DNA of 45,135 nucleotides from Eubacteriales bacterium (GCA_030533415.1 JAUNJE010000021.1:1-45135), one strand, 5' to 3'; shown: positions 24,008 through 32,132, counted from the stretch's first letter. Translations and numbers: made by a program. The notes: generated by a model not told the origin, from the sequence alone.

Positions 24008-25390
24008 ATGCTTAAGCGTTACATCGGCGACAGGGCGTTTTACCGCCGTGTCCTGGGGGTTGCCGTCCCCATCATTATCCAAAACGGCATTACCAATTTT
24101 GTCTCCCTGCTGGACAATATCATGGTTGGGCAGGTGGGTACCGTCCCCATGAGCGGTGTTTCCATCGTCAACGGCTTGCTGTTTGTGTTCAATCTTTGCG
24201 TCTTCGGGGCCAGCTCCGGCGCGGGTATCTTCACCGCCCAGTTTTACGGCTCCCGGGATGACGAGGGTATCCGGCACACCTTCCGCTTTAAGTTTCTGAT
24301 CTGCACCGCCATCTCATTGCTGGGCATCGGCATCTTCCTGTCCGGGGGACAGCCGCTCATCGGGCTGTATCTGACCGGCGAGGGCGACGCCGCCACCGCC
24401 GCCGGCGCTTTGCACCATGGACTAAATTACCTGCATGTGATGCTCTGGGGCTTCGTGCCCTTCGCGCTGACCAACGCGTATTCCAGCACCCTCCGGGAAA
24501 CCGGCGAAACCATGGTACCCATGGTGGGCGGCATCACCGCTGTGCTGGTGAACCTGGGTTTGAACTATGTGCTGATCTTCGGCCATTTCGGCGCGCCGGA
24601 AATGGGCGTTGCCGGCGCGGCCCTGGCTACCGTCATCTCCCGGTACGTGGAGCTGGCCATCGTGGCCGGATGGACGCACTGTAACCGGGCACGAAATCCC
24701 TACATTGTGGGTGCCTACCGCTCCCTCTATATCCCCGGTAAGCTGCTGAAGGCCATCGTCATTAAGGGAATGCCCCTGCTGGCCAATGAATTTTTCTGGT
24801 CCAGCGGTATGGCCATCATGAGCCAGTGCTATTCCACCTGCGGCCTGGATGTGGTGCCCGCCATGAACATTTCCAGCACCCTGTTTAATCTGGGAAGCGT
24901 GGTATTTTTATCCATGGGCAATGCCGTAGGCATCCTCATGGGCCAGATGCTGGGCGCCGGGAATTCGGAGGCAGAGGTCCGGGATGCCAACCGGAAGCTG
25001 GTCACCGTATCCGTTGCCTCGGGTGTGGTTTTCGGTGGGCTGATGGCAGCGGTTTCCGGGCTGTTTCCCCAAATTTACAACACTACCGATGCCGTCCGCA
25101 TGCTGGCGACCCAGCTGATTTGCGTATCCGCCGCTATGATGCCCTTCAATTCCTATACCAACGCTACCTATTTTACCCTGCGCTCCGGCGGCCAGACCAT
25201 GGTCACCTTCCTGTTTGACAGCTGCTTTGTCTGGGTGTGCTGTGTGCCGCTGGCCTTCTGCCTGAGCCGCTTTGCCAAGCTGTCCATCCTGCCGCTGTAC
25301 ATCCTCTGTCAGGGAATGGACCTGGTCAAATGCGCCATAGGCGCGGTCATGCTCAAGCAGGGCAAGTGGATTCAGAATTTGACGGCATAA
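24008..25390 (+). CDS. MATE family efflux transporter
   Basis: A 460-residue membrane protein with about 12 hydrophobic segments. VPIIIQNGITNFVSLLDNIMVGQVG near the N-terminus is the MATE first-helix pattern. The second lobe repeats it with GMPLLANEFFWSSGMAIMSQCYS. It is a different subfamily from the MATE protein at 4876 and has no regulator beside it. The substrate is unknown. ATG 24008 follows GAGGAATTT just past the repeat arm, so the repeat-framed element may have displaced its original promoter. Confidence 0.9.
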   Translation: MLKRYIGDRAFYRRVLGVAVPIIIQNGITNFVSLLDNIMVGQVGTVPMSGVSIVNGLLFVFNLCVFGASSGAGIFTAQFYGSRDDEGIRHTFRFKFLICTAISLLGIGIFLSGGQPLIGLYLTGEGDAATAAGALHHGLNYLHVMLWGFVPFALTNAYSSTLRETGETMVPMVGGITAVLVNLGLNYVLIFGHFGAPEMGVAGAALATVISRYVELAIVAGWTHCNRARNPYIVGAYRSLYIPGKLLKAIVIKGMPLLANEFFWSSGMAIMSQCYSTCGLDVVPAMNISSTLFNLGSVVFLSMGNAVGILMGQMLGAGNSEAEVRDANRKLVTVSVASGVVFGGLMAAVSGLFPQIYNTTDAVRMLATQLICVSAAMMPFNSYTNATYFTLRSGGQTMVTFLFDSCFVWVCCVPLAFCLSRFAKLSILPLYILCQGMDLVKCAIGAVMLKQGKWIQNLTA

Positions 25391-25396
25391 AATTAT

Positions 25397-25420
25397 GGCC
25401 GCCTGCACACGCAGGCGGCC
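25397..25420. terminator. Bidirectional terminator hairpin
   Basis: GGCCGCCTGC and GCAGGCGGCC form a perfect 10-base stem with loop ACAC between converging genes; TTGTTATTT follows on the plus strand and AT-rich sequence on the minus. Confidence 0.85.
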
Positions 25421-25425
25421 AATTG

Positions 25426-26511
25426 TTATTTGATGGCTGCGCTGTTATTCAGGACCAGCGTGCTGTATAGGAACAGCACATCCTGCCCCGTGAATTCCAC
25501 AAACCGCTCCAGCAGGCCGATCTGAATATAGCGGATGTCGATCAAGGTTACCCTGGCATAGTCCTGGAGCAGCAGCGGCACCAAACTGCTGCCGAAGGAA
25601 TCCCGGAAAACGATCAGCTCCCTGTCCGTGGCCGCATTGGGGTTCTCAATAGCCAGCAGGCTGCGGGCGCCGGAGAGATACACATCGTAGAGGTCTTTGC
25701 TTTCCAGCTTTGCCATGTCATAGACGGTACCGGTTTTTCCGTTTTCATAGTCATAGACCCGGCACTCTTCCAACAGGCTGCTTTCCATGAGATACAGGGT
25801 GTCCGGCTCCATGGGCAGGGCCGCCTGGCCGTAGTAGACGCCATAGAAAGGACGTTCCAGGGGCGTCCGGGTATAGTCCTCCTCCCGGGGGGCCGTCACC
25901 CCCAGCGCATCGCAGATGACCCCCGCTACACCGGTCAACCGCTCCTGCCGCCAATGGGTATCGGTGCGGTAGTAGTCGTCAATGGACAGGGCCTGTGTCA
26001 GGTCGATATGGGCTGCCCAGGGCATCCCCTCCCGGCACAGGGAAAACAGCTTCTCATAATCCATGGCAAGATGGCCGCTGGATTGGGCCAGATAATACCC
26101 CTTATCCGGCACGATGGCCAAATAGACCTTGGAGTCGGTCAAATATTTGTCATAAAGGGAATCAAACCGTGCCAGGGCATGGGCCACGGATTTTTCATTC
26201 AGGGGATATTCCTGTTTGACAGCATGGCCCTGCGCAAGGTAGATCCCATTGTTGTCCTTCTGTCTCAAAACGAAATGATGAAAGCGGGATTTTATCCGGC
26301 GGAATGTATCCCGCAAAGGGAACTGGTCCAAGGAATAGTCTTCAAACCCGGCCATAAAATCCCCGCTGAGGATCCCGTCCACGCTGATTTCCGGCAGCTG
26401 TGCCAGCTGGCGGCGCTCCGCCTCCGACACTTCCTCCGCCGGGGAAAACCATGCCCCCAGCGCAAGTACGGCCCAAACCGCCGCCACGGCAATGGCGCTC
26501 CATTTTTTCAT
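25426..26511 (-). CDS. DHHW/AlgJ-AlgX-like exported protein
   Basis: A 361-residue protein with an N-terminal membrane anchor (about 5-22) and an extracytoplasmic domain. Catalytic-type motifs are RTDTHWRQE with D184 and H186, and VFRDSFGSS near residue 315, the Asp/His and Ser elements of SGNH-like AlgX/AlgJ proteins. In alginate-type systems such proteins move acetyl groups to the polysaccharide outside the membrane after an MBOAT protein delivers them. It lies 13 bases after the MBOAT gene. GAGGAGGTGG fixes the start at 26511. The acceptor polymer is unknown. Confidence 0.87.
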   Translation of the reverse strand: MKKWSAIAVAAVWAVLALGAWFSPAEEVSEAERRQLAQLPEISVDGILSGDFMAGFEDYSLDQFPLRDTFRRIKSRFHHFVLRQKDNNGIYLAQGHAVKQEYPLNEKSVAHALARFDSLYDKYLTDSKVYLAIVPDKGYYLAQSSGHLAMDYEKLFSLCREGMPWAAHIDLTQALSIDDYYRTDTHWRQERLTGVAGVICDALGVTAPREEDYTRTPLERPFYGVYYGQAALPMEPDTLYLMESSLLEECRVYDYENGKTGTVYDMAKLESKDLYDVYLSGARSLLAIENPNAATDRELIVFRDSFGSSLVPLLLQDYARVTLIDIRYIQIGLLERFVEFTGQDVLFLYSTLVLNNSAAIK

Positions 26512-26524
26512 TCGCGCCACCTCC

Positions 26525-27910
26525 TCAGAACCGGAAATACAGGAACGGGCTGAAAGAACCGTCCACCAGATAAGCCGTGCAAATGAGCAGCAAGCCAACC
26601 ATCATCAATGGTTCCAGCACAGCCCCGGCCTTTGTCCGGGCGATCCGTTCCGCCGCGGCCTTCCCCACAGGCGTGGCGCCCACAAAGCCCAGAAGGAACA
26701 CTGCGGCATAGCTTTTCAGATAATACAGTGTCTCCGCCGTGACCGCCGGCAGGCCGCCGAACCCAAACAGCCCGGCAAAGTCCCCGGCCGCCTGTCCCAG
26801 GCTTTCCGCGTTGAACAGCACAAAGCTCAGCACCACCGTCAGCAGCACATAGCCCCGGCGAAGGATGTCCGGCAGCTTCTGCAGGGCGGGAATCCATTTT
26901 TCCGTCATCAGCAGCACCGCGAACAGCAGCCCCCAAAGGACAAAATTCCATGCCGCGCCGTGCCACAGGCCCGTCAGCATCCACACGGTCAGGATATTGC
27001 ACACCCACCGTCCCCGGCTGACCCGGCTGCCTCCCAGCGGGATATACACATAGTCCCGAAACCAGCTTCCAAGGCTTATATGCCAGCGCCGCCAGAATTC
27101 GGTGACGCTCCTGGACAGGTAAGGGTAGTTGAAGTTCTCCATAAAATGGAAGCCAAATACCCGTCCCAAGCCAATGGCCATATCGGAATAACCGGAAAAA
27201 TCAAAATAAATATTTAAGGTAAAGGCAATGGCATACATCCAGTAAAACAGGACGGATGCTTCCCCGCTCTCCCGGAAAAGCTTGATCAGAAGCGCAAAAT
27301 TGTCCGCCAGGATCACCTTTTTTCCCAAGCCCACCAGGAAGCGGCGCAGTCCCGCCCCAAAGTCCTCCCAGCTGTGGCTGCGGTTTTCCAGCTCCCGCGC
27401 CACATCCACATAGCGGACGATGGGACCTGCAATGAGCTGGGGGAACAGCGCCACATAGGCACCGAAGGAGACCGCGTTTTTCTGGGGCGGTACATTGCCC
27501 CGGTAGACATCAATGGTGTAGCTGAGGCACTGAAAGGTATAGAAACTGATGCCCACAGGCAGTGCCAGCTTCAGCAGCGGAAGGTGCAGTCCGGCGGCCG
27601 CATTGATACTGCCAATAAAAAAATCCGCATACTTAAAAAGTCCCAGCAGCGCCAGGCCGGTGACCACGGACACCATCAGCCAAAATTTTTTCCACCGCTT
27701 CTGTTCCGCCCTGCCAATGGCAAGGCCGCAGACGTAAAACAGGGCAATGGTAAACACCATTAACAGCAACAGCTTCGGCTCCCCCCAGCCGTAAAAGAAC
27801 AGGCTGGCAAGCAGAAGCACGGCGTTTTTCCCCTTCCACGGCACCAGAAAATACAGGCACAGCACCGCTGGGAGAAAATAGTATAAAAAAGGAATACTTG
27901 AAAAGACCAT
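26525..27910 (-). CDS. MBOAT O-acyltransferase, AlgI-like
   Basis: A 461-residue multi-helix membrane protein. The MBOAT core is visible: PVGISFYTFQCLSYTIDVYR, FPQLIAGPIVRY, FDFSGYSDMAIGLGRVFGF, FWRRWHISL (H277) and LTGLWHGAAWNF (H317), the likely catalytic His. It would pass acetyl groups across the membrane to the DHHW protein encoded downstream. GGGGAAAACCT precedes the start. An intrinsic terminator lies in its 5' leader, about 30 bases before the ATG, suggesting attenuation or shielding from upstream transcription. Confidence 0.93.
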   Translation of the reverse strand: MVFSSIPFLYYFLPAVLCLYFLVPWKGKNAVLLLASLFFYGWGEPKLLLLMVFTIALFYVCGLAIGRAEQKRWKKFWLMVSVVTGLALLGLFKYADFFIGSINAAAGLHLPLLKLALPVGISFYTFQCLSYTIDVYRGNVPPQKNAVSFGAYVALFPQLIAGPIVRYVDVARELENRSHSWEDFGAGLRRFLVGLGKKVILADNFALLIKLFRESGEASVLFYWMYAIAFTLNIYFDFSGYSDMAIGLGRVFGFHFMENFNYPYLSRSVTEFWRRWHISLGSWFRDYVYIPLGGSRVSRGRWVCNILTVWMLTGLWHGAAWNFVLWGLLFAVLLMTEKWIPALQKLPDILRRGYVLLTVVLSFVLFNAESLGQAAGDFAGLFGFGGLPAVTAETLYYLKSYAAVFLLGFVGATPVGKAAAERIARTKAGAVLEPLMMVGLLLICTAYLVDGSFSPFLYFRF

Positions 27911-27932
27911 AGGTTTTCCCCAATACGCTACA

Positions 27933-27961
27933 GCAAAAAAGCAGCGGCGGTTTGCCGCTGC
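27933..27961 (-). terminator. Intrinsic terminator just upstream of the MBOAT gene
   Basis: On the minus strand GCAGCGGC, AAACC, GCCGCTGC is followed by TTTTTTGCTG. It lies only about 25-30 bases before the MBOAT start codon. Confidence 0.85.
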
Positions 27962-28020
27962 CCGGACTGTCGAAAAAGTAATTTCAAACGTAGAAGTTTA
28001 CCAATTTGCACTGCGCCAAA

Positions 28021-28209
28021 GCCTCCCTTGTGCAAAGGGAGGTGGGGCGGCGTAAGCCGCCTCGGAGGGATTGTGCAGTGGAATGTTACGAATTCGCATT
28101 GGACTTCGGCGAAAAGGAAACATTTTACCGCGACAATCCCTCAGTCACGCTGTTCGCGTGACAGCTCAGCGCAAGGCACTCCCTTCGGTCGCCTTTGCAC
28201 AAGGGAGCC
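28021..28209. repeat. MITE-like nested inverted repeat element
   Basis: The ends are GCCTCCCTTGTGCAAA (28021) and TTTGCACAAGGGAGCC (28194), complementary at 15 of 16 bases. Inside lie GAGGGATTGT (28065) and ACAATCCCTC (28133), again complementary, plus hairpins GGCGGCGTAAGCCGCC (28046-28061) and GTCACGCTGTTCGCGTGAC (28144-28162). There is no gene in the 400-base gap 27911-28310, which also holds a terminator and copy 2 of the AT-rich palindrome. Confidence 0.8.
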
Positions 28210-28247
28210 TTGGGCGCTATAAGCGCCAGAGGGTTTATCGACACTCT

Positions 28248-28316
28248 GAGCAGCGGCGGTCCGCCGCTGCTTTCTTTATAAAAAGGAAACATTTTTATAA
28301 AGAAACAGTATCAGAT
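28248..28316. repeat. Dispersed palindrome, copy 2 (GC module plus AT-rich module)
   Basis: GCAGCGGCGG...CCGCCGCTGC is followed by TTCTTTATAAAAAGG, AAA, CATTTTTATAAAGAA (28272-28304) and ACAGTATCAGAT (28305-28316). The last block also encodes the final codon and TGA stop of the minus-strand lipoprotein gene. Confidence 0.75.
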
Positions 28317-28853
28317 CACAAAATCCGGCTCCATGCCCACAGCCTTCTGGCAGGCGTCAACAAAGGACTGAGCCGTCATGCCGCTGGCGCTGTCCACCAT
28401 GACCAGCAGCACCACATCCCCGAAGCCCGCCACCAGCAGGTCATCCGCTTCCACGCAGATCCACTTGCGGGTATCGATCCCGGCCTTCATGGCCTCGGCC
28501 ACGGTTTTGCCCTCCACACCGGACTGCGCACGAACCATGACCATGGAGAACGCCATAGCGTTCATCATCGGCTCAAAAGCCGCCGCGTCGGCAATTGCGT
28601 CGGCACTGTCCAGGCCGGTATAGTTTTTCAGCGACCAAAGGCCTTCCTCGCTGGTATCGCTTAGATCGACCACAGTAATGCCGCCGGCAAACTCCACGGG
28701 ACGCTCTTCGATCACCTTCCCTAACAGTTCCTCCATGCTCCCTTCCACCGCAGGCGCGCTGCCGGTCACGGTTGTCTCCCCGGCTCCGCCGCAGGCGGTC
28801 AGAAGGGAGGCCAGCATGGCAAAAATCAAAACAAAAGAGAATCGCTTTTTCAT
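28311..28853 (-). CDS. DUF4358-like lipoprotein
   Basis: A 180-residue lipoprotein with a signal peptide and lipobox LTAC (Cys21) followed by GGAGETT. The mature part resembles DUF4358 proteins of Clostridia: a short YTGLDSADAIADAAAFEP segment, a central hydrophobic strand and AGFGDVVLLVMVDSASG near the end. The function of this family is unknown. It starts directly after the VanZ-like stop codon (TAAATG), with GGAGGATAAG inside that gene as ribosome binding site. It thus ends an operon led by the manganese riboswitch. Confidence 0.8.
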   Translation of the reverse strand: MKKRFSFVLIFAMLASLLTACGGAGETTVTGSAPAVEGSMEELLGKVIEERPVEFAGGITVVDLSDTSEEGLWSLKNYTGLDSADAIADAAAFEPMMNAMAFSMVMVRAQSGVEGKTVAEAMKAGIDTRKWICVEADDLLVAGFGDVVLLVMVDSASGMTAQSFVDACQKAVGMEPDFVI

Positions 28854-29315
28854 TTACTTATCCTCCGAAAAATGTTTCGCAGATCTTCTTCTACAAATAT
28901 AGGCATATCCCAAATGGAGCAGAAATATACCCATCAGCACCCCGCAGCTGTCAATTCCCACATCCCGGATGCTCGGTCCCCGGTCCGGAACGAAACGCTG
29001 AATGGTTTCGTCCACGCAGGCCGCCGCCACGCCGCACAGAAGCGGCCAAGTCTTTTTCCTTTGCAGCATCCCAAACAGCCAGCTGAGAAGCATCCCCAGC
29101 AGGGTAAATTCCGTGAAGTGGGCGGCCTTGCGCAGCAGGCCCGTGCCGGATGGACTTGTCCCGCCGACGGGAAGCAGGCTTTCCAGGGTATCCTTCACCC
29201 AGTCGCTGAGAGCGCCGGAAACCTCCCCGGGAAGCAGGGAATTGCCCCAGATAAAGACCAAATTGCACACCAGCAGCACCGTGCACAGCCGCATGCGCCT
29301 ATCTGTGCGGATCAT
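28854..29315 (-). CDS. VanZ-like family membrane protein
   Basis: A 153-residue membrane protein with about four helices. The family pattern is clear: RKAAHFTEFTLLGMLLSW in the middle and DETIQRFVPDRGPSIRDVGID, followed by a Gly-rich last helix. VanZ proteins affect teicoplanin sensitivity and envelope properties by an unknown mechanism. Its ATG overlaps the mntP stop codon (ATGA) and its stop abuts the next ATG, so the three genes form one coupled unit. Confidence 0.9.
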   Translation of the reverse strand: MIRTDRRMRLCTVLLVCNLVFIWGNSLLPGEVSGALSDWVKDTLESLLPVGGTSPSGTGLLRKAAHFTEFTLLGMLLSWLFGMLQRKKTWPLLCGVAAACVDETIQRFVPDRGPSIRDVGIDSCGVLMGIFLLHLGYAYICRRRSAKHFSEDK

Positions 29316-29884
29316 GCCAATACCCCCAGATGCTCCAGCAGAATTTTCAGCCCCAGCAGGATCAGGATAACGCCGCCCGCCACCTGGGCCTTTTTCTCAA
29401 ACCGGCTACCAAAGACATTGCCGATTTTCACACCGGCCGCAGACAGGGCACAGGTGCATAGACCGATAAGTACAGCCGCCATGCAGATATTCACATTGCC
29501 CACCATGGCCAGGGAAATGCCCACCGCCAGGGCATCAATGGAGGTCGCCACCGCCATGATGAACATGGTCCTGACAGAGATATCCGCATCGCCGGCGCTT
29601 TCCTCCTCCTCTTTCGAGAGGGCTTCTTTCAGCATATTGATGCCAATAACGGCAAGCAGCGCAAAGGCCACCCAGTGGTCAATGGCTTCGATGGTTTCCG
29701 CGAACAGAGCGCCCAGGAAAAAACCCAGCATGGGCATCAGGGCCTGAAAGCCGCCGAACCAGATGCCACAGGCCAGCTCCGCTTTCAGAGTGGCTTTTTT
29801 CATGGCAAGTCCTTTGCATACGGACACCGCAAACGCGTCCATACTCAGTCCCACCGCCAGCAGCAGCAATTCTCCAAGTCCCAT
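29312..29884 (-). CDS. mntP: Manganese efflux pump MntP
   Basis: A 190-residue, six-helix membrane protein of the usual MntP length. The N-terminal repeat reads LLLAVGLSMDAFAVSVCKGLAM and the second AVATSIDALAVGISLAM, each with the Asp-containing motif needed for Mn2+ export. An acidic loop (SKEEEESAGDAD) joins the halves. ATG 29884 follows ACGGAGG; an upstream in-frame ATG would fall inside the riboswitch. The yybP-ykoY element upstream gives manganese-induced expression. Confidence 0.95.
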   Translation of the reverse strand: MGLGELLLLAVGLSMDAFAVSVCKGLAMKKATLKAELACGIWFGGFQALMPMLGFFLGALFAETIEAIDHWVAFALLAVIGINMLKEALSKEEEESAGDADISVRTMFIMAVATSIDALAVGISLAMVGNVNICMAAVLIGLCTCALSAAGVKIGNVFGSRFEKKAQVAGGVILILLGLKILLEHLGVLA

Positions 29885-29944
29885 AAAAAATAACCTCCGT
29901 ACTTTCATCAGAAATCTGACCAGCACAGAAGCCATCCAATGAAG

Positions 29945-30047
29945 AGACTGCGCCGGCCCGTCAAGTCTCGTCATTTCAGGCTGAGCCAGGGAAAATCCCA
30001 GTATGTTGACCCAGCCCCGCTTTCCGCGCCGACTACTCCCTCTTCGC
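29945..30047 (-). ncRNA. yybP-ykoY manganese riboswitch upstream of mntP
   Basis: On the minus strand the leader shows GGGAGTAG (complement of 30033-30040), GTCAACATACTGGG, GCTCAGCCTGAAATGACGAG and AGACTTGACGG. These match the two conserved loops of the yybP-ykoY class (GGGGAGTA near the start, and the GCCTGAA...GACTT segment). This class senses Mn2+ and commonly controls mntP. The remaining leader (29885-29945) would form the expression platform. Confidence 0.87.
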
Positions 30048-30052
30048 AAGAG

Positions 30053-30081
30053 ATTATAGCAAAATGTCCCTGGTTAGTCAA
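30053..30081 (-). promoter_or_regulatory. Sigma-A promoter of the mntP operon
   Basis: On the minus strand TTGACT (30081-30076) and TATAAT (30058-30053) lie 17 bases apart, just before the riboswitch. Confidence 0.88.
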
Positions 30082-30132
30082 GGGAAACCAGGGACAGGTA
30101 ACAGTTATTTTACAAATCTTTCCGGGCCATGC

Positions 30133-30441
30133 TTACAGCGCGGACAGCACCCACTCCGCCAGCAGCACCGCCGCGCTGCTGCTCAGGGCCACCACAATCA
30201 GGCTTTTGCCCCGGTACGCCAGAAATACCGCCGTGACCAGCGCCGCAGCGCCGCTGATAATGGAGGCGGTGCTGCTCAAAATCGCCGGGAATGTCATGGC
30301 CGTCAGGCAGCAATAGGGCACATAGTACAGGAAGGACCGCAGGAAGCGGCTTCGGATGGGTTTGCGGAAAATGGTCAGCGGCAGCGCCCGGATCAAATAT
30401 GTGGTCAGGGCCATGGTGAAGATGTACAGATAAATGCTCAT
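30133..30441 (-). CDS. azlD: AzlD-family branched-chain amino acid exporter subunit
   Basis: A 102-residue protein with about four helices. The N-terminal pattern YIFTMALTTYLIRALPLTIF, and VPYCCLTAMTFPAIL in the middle, fit AzlD. It is the small partner of AzlC in export of branched-chain or related amino acids. Its ATG overlaps the azlC stop by 4 bases. Confidence 0.92.
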   Translation of the reverse strand: MSIYLYIFTMALTTYLIRALPLTIFRKPIRSRFLRSFLYYVPYCCLTAMTFPAILSSTASIISGAAALVTAVFLAYRGKSLIVVALSSSAAVLLAEWVLSAL

Positions 30442-31151
30442 ACCGCCGCCTCCTCTTCCTCCTTAATGGGAAACAGCGCCGCGCAGACGGCGGCAGCCGC
30501 CACCGTGCAGGCCACAATGGAAATCCCCGCCGACACTTTTTTCAGCAGGGGCACCCAGGAAAACAGGCTGCTGAGCACCAGGGCCAGCACCACCGCGGCC
30601 AATATTTCCTTTTCCTTCTTTGCCGGCGGCACCACAATGGCAATGAACATTCCGTAAAGCATGACCCCCAGAGCCGCCCGGATGGACAGCGGCAGTACGG
30701 AGCCTGCCAGGGCGCCGCACAGAGTACCCAGCGTCCAGCCCAGCATGGGAAGCGTCCCCAGCCCCAGCAGGAACGGCACCGTCAGCGGCTCCCGCCTGGC
30801 CATGGCCAGGGCAAAAATCTCGTCGGTATTCATAAAAGCCACAAGCAGCCGGGGCAGTACGCCAATTCTTTCCCCCATGCGCTGGCTCAGCGCCAGGCTC
30901 ATCAGGGCATAGCGGCTGTTGATGACCAGCTGGGTCAGCACCATCTCCCACAGCGCCGCCCCCGCTACGATCAGCGTAAGCCCCGCGAACTGGCCCGCGC
31001 TGGTCAGGTTGGTAACGGAAATCAGGGTGGCCTCCAGCGCCTTCAGCCCATGGGCCACCGCCATGGCACCAAAACCGAAGCTGACGGAAAAATACCCCAT
31101 TCCCACCGGCAGCCCCGTTTGTACCCCGTTTGTGTATTCCTTCCAATTCAT
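30438..31151 (-). CDS. azlC: AzlC-family branched-chain amino acid permease
   Basis: A 237-residue membrane protein with the AzlC pattern GVQTGLPVGMGYFSVSFGFG, TNLTSAGQFAGL and AFMNTDEIFALA. With AzlD it forms a two-part exporter. ATG 31151 is taken because GAGTGG lies 7 bases before it; GTG 31160 is an alternative. No Lrp- or AzlB-type regulator adjoins it, and it is separated from the upstream minus gene by a terminator. Confidence 0.92.
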   Translation of the reverse strand: MNWKEYTNGVQTGLPVGMGYFSVSFGFGAMAVAHGLKALEATLISVTNLTSAGQFAGLTLIVAGAALWEMVLTQLVINSRYALMSLALSQRMGERIGVLPRLLVAFMNTDEIFALAMARREPLTVPFLLGLGTLPMLGWTLGTLCGALAGSVLPLSIRAALGVMLYGMFIAIVVPPAKKEKEILAAVVLALVLSSLFSWVPLLKKVSAGISIVACTVAAAAVCAALFPIKEEEEAAV

Positions 31152-31180
31152 AGCATCCACTCAATCATTTTGAAGTTCTA

Positions 31181-31208
31181 AAAAAATCCGCCGTTTAAGC
31201 GCAGGCGG
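31181..31208 (-). terminator. Intrinsic terminator of the Cys-rich protein gene
   Basis: On the minus strand CCGCC and GGCGG flank an 11-base loop and are followed by ATTTTTT. Confidence 0.75.
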
Positions 31209-31241
31209 TTTGTTCAGAGATCCCCTCATATACTGGCATTC

Positions 31242-31598
31242 TCACTCCGCCTGGACCCCCTGGTATTCTATCAGCTCCAGCACCTTCTGTCCCCGCTCCG
31301 TCAGGGCCATGCTGCCCCGGATGGGGTAAGCGGCGTAGGCGCTTTCGTCAAAGCCCCGCAGCGGTTTTCCAAAATCCAGGGAAATCAGCCCCTTCTTCTC
31401 CAGGCACTGCAAAAGCAGGCTCATTTCCTCCCGCTCTCCTTCTTCCAGATATACCGGCGTCAGGTCCCCCATCTTCCTGGCAACGGGCAGAAAGGGAATC
31501 TGTCCCAGGGTATTCAAAAAATCTATTTCCTTCTTCGTAAGCACCAGCTCCCGGGCGCAGCCCGGACAGGCGCCGCAATTTCCGCAGCAATGACCCAT
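31242..31598 (-). CDS. Cys-rich N-terminus plus winged-helix-like protein, unknown role
   Basis: A 118-residue protein starting MGHCCGNCGACPGCAREL, with five Cys in the first 14 residues, suited to binding zinc or an iron-sulfur cluster. The rest is helical, with ITLTEKxx-like features: LTKKEIDFLNTLGQIPFLPVA, LLLQCLEKKGLISLDF and GSMALTERGQKVLELI, resembling a winged helix. It looks like a conserved hypothetical of Oscillospiraceae. AAGGAGG precedes the start. It is divergent from thioredoxin with 111 bases between, so a redox or metal-linked role is plausible but unproven. Confidence 0.75.
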   Translation of the reverse strand: MGHCCGNCGACPGCARELVLTKKEIDFLNTLGQIPFLPVARKMGDLTPVYLEEGEREEMSLLLQCLEKKGLISLDFGKPLRGFDESAYAAYPIRGSMALTERGQKVLELIEYQGVQAE

Positions 31599-31645
31599 GG
31601 CCAGCCTCCTTGCCTTCTCCCAAACCCATACGGAGAAAATTTATA

Positions 31646-31674
31646 TTGCATCCGCTCCCATGTTAGGATATACT
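31646..31674 (+). promoter_or_regulatory. Sigma-A promoter of thioredoxin
   Basis: TTGCAT at 31646-31651 and TATACT at 31669-31674 with a 17-base spacer, 35 bases before the start codon. Confidence 0.75.
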
Positions 31675-31709
31675 AAAGGGAAGAAAACCATACAGAAGGA
31701 GTGGATTTC

Positions 31710-32021
31710 ATGTCTACCGTAACCATTACAAAAACCAATTTTGACGAACTCGTCCTGCACAGCAGCAAGCCCGTACTGCTGGATTTCTGGGCGCCCTGGT
31801 GCGGCCCCTGCCGCATGGTCTCTCCCATCGTAGAGGAAATCGCCGCCGACCGGGAGGATATCCTGGTGGGCAAGGTCAACGTGGACGAGCAAATCGAGCT
31901 TGCCATGCAGTTCGGCGTAGCAAGCATTCCCACCCTCATCGTCATGAAAGACGGAAAGGCCTCCGCCAAGGCCGTGGGATACCGCCCCAAAAGCGATATC
32001 CTGAAGCTTTTGGCGGAGTGA
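31710..32021 (+). CDS. trxA: Thioredoxin
   Basis: A 103-residue thioredoxin. The active site FWAPWCGPCRM has redox Cys31 and Cys34, and the cis-Pro region reads GVASIPTLIVMKDG. It reduces protein disulfides in the cytoplasm. ATG 31710 follows AGAAGGAG; GTG 31701 overlaps that site. No thioredoxin reductase is adjacent. Confidence 0.96.
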   Translation: MSTVTITKTNFDELVLHSSKPVLLDFWAPWCGPCRMVSPIVEEIAADREDILVGKVNVDEQIELAMQFGVASIPTLIVMKDGKASAKAVGYRPKSDILKLLAE

Positions 32022-32049
32022 GAAAAGGCGGCACCCCCCGGCCACAGGA

Positions 32050-32132
32050 AAAGGGGCTGTGAAAACCGTGCTGTCCCGCGAACCGGCGTTTATTTCCGGG
32101 CGCTTTGCAATGACATGTTTTTACAGTCCCCT
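32050..32132. terminator. Long inverted repeat between converging trxA and dtxR-like genes
   Basis: AAGGGGCTGTGAAAAC (about 32051) and GTTTTTACAGTCCCCTT (about 32115) are complementary with one mismatch across a loop of about 50 bases. The arms end in short A or T runs, fitting bidirectional termination. Confidence 0.5.

Noticed and set aside
25426-27910. Alginate biosynthesis locus
   Set aside because: Only the MBOAT and DHHW acetylation pair is present; no polymerase, epimerase or export genes. The acceptor polymer is therefore left open.
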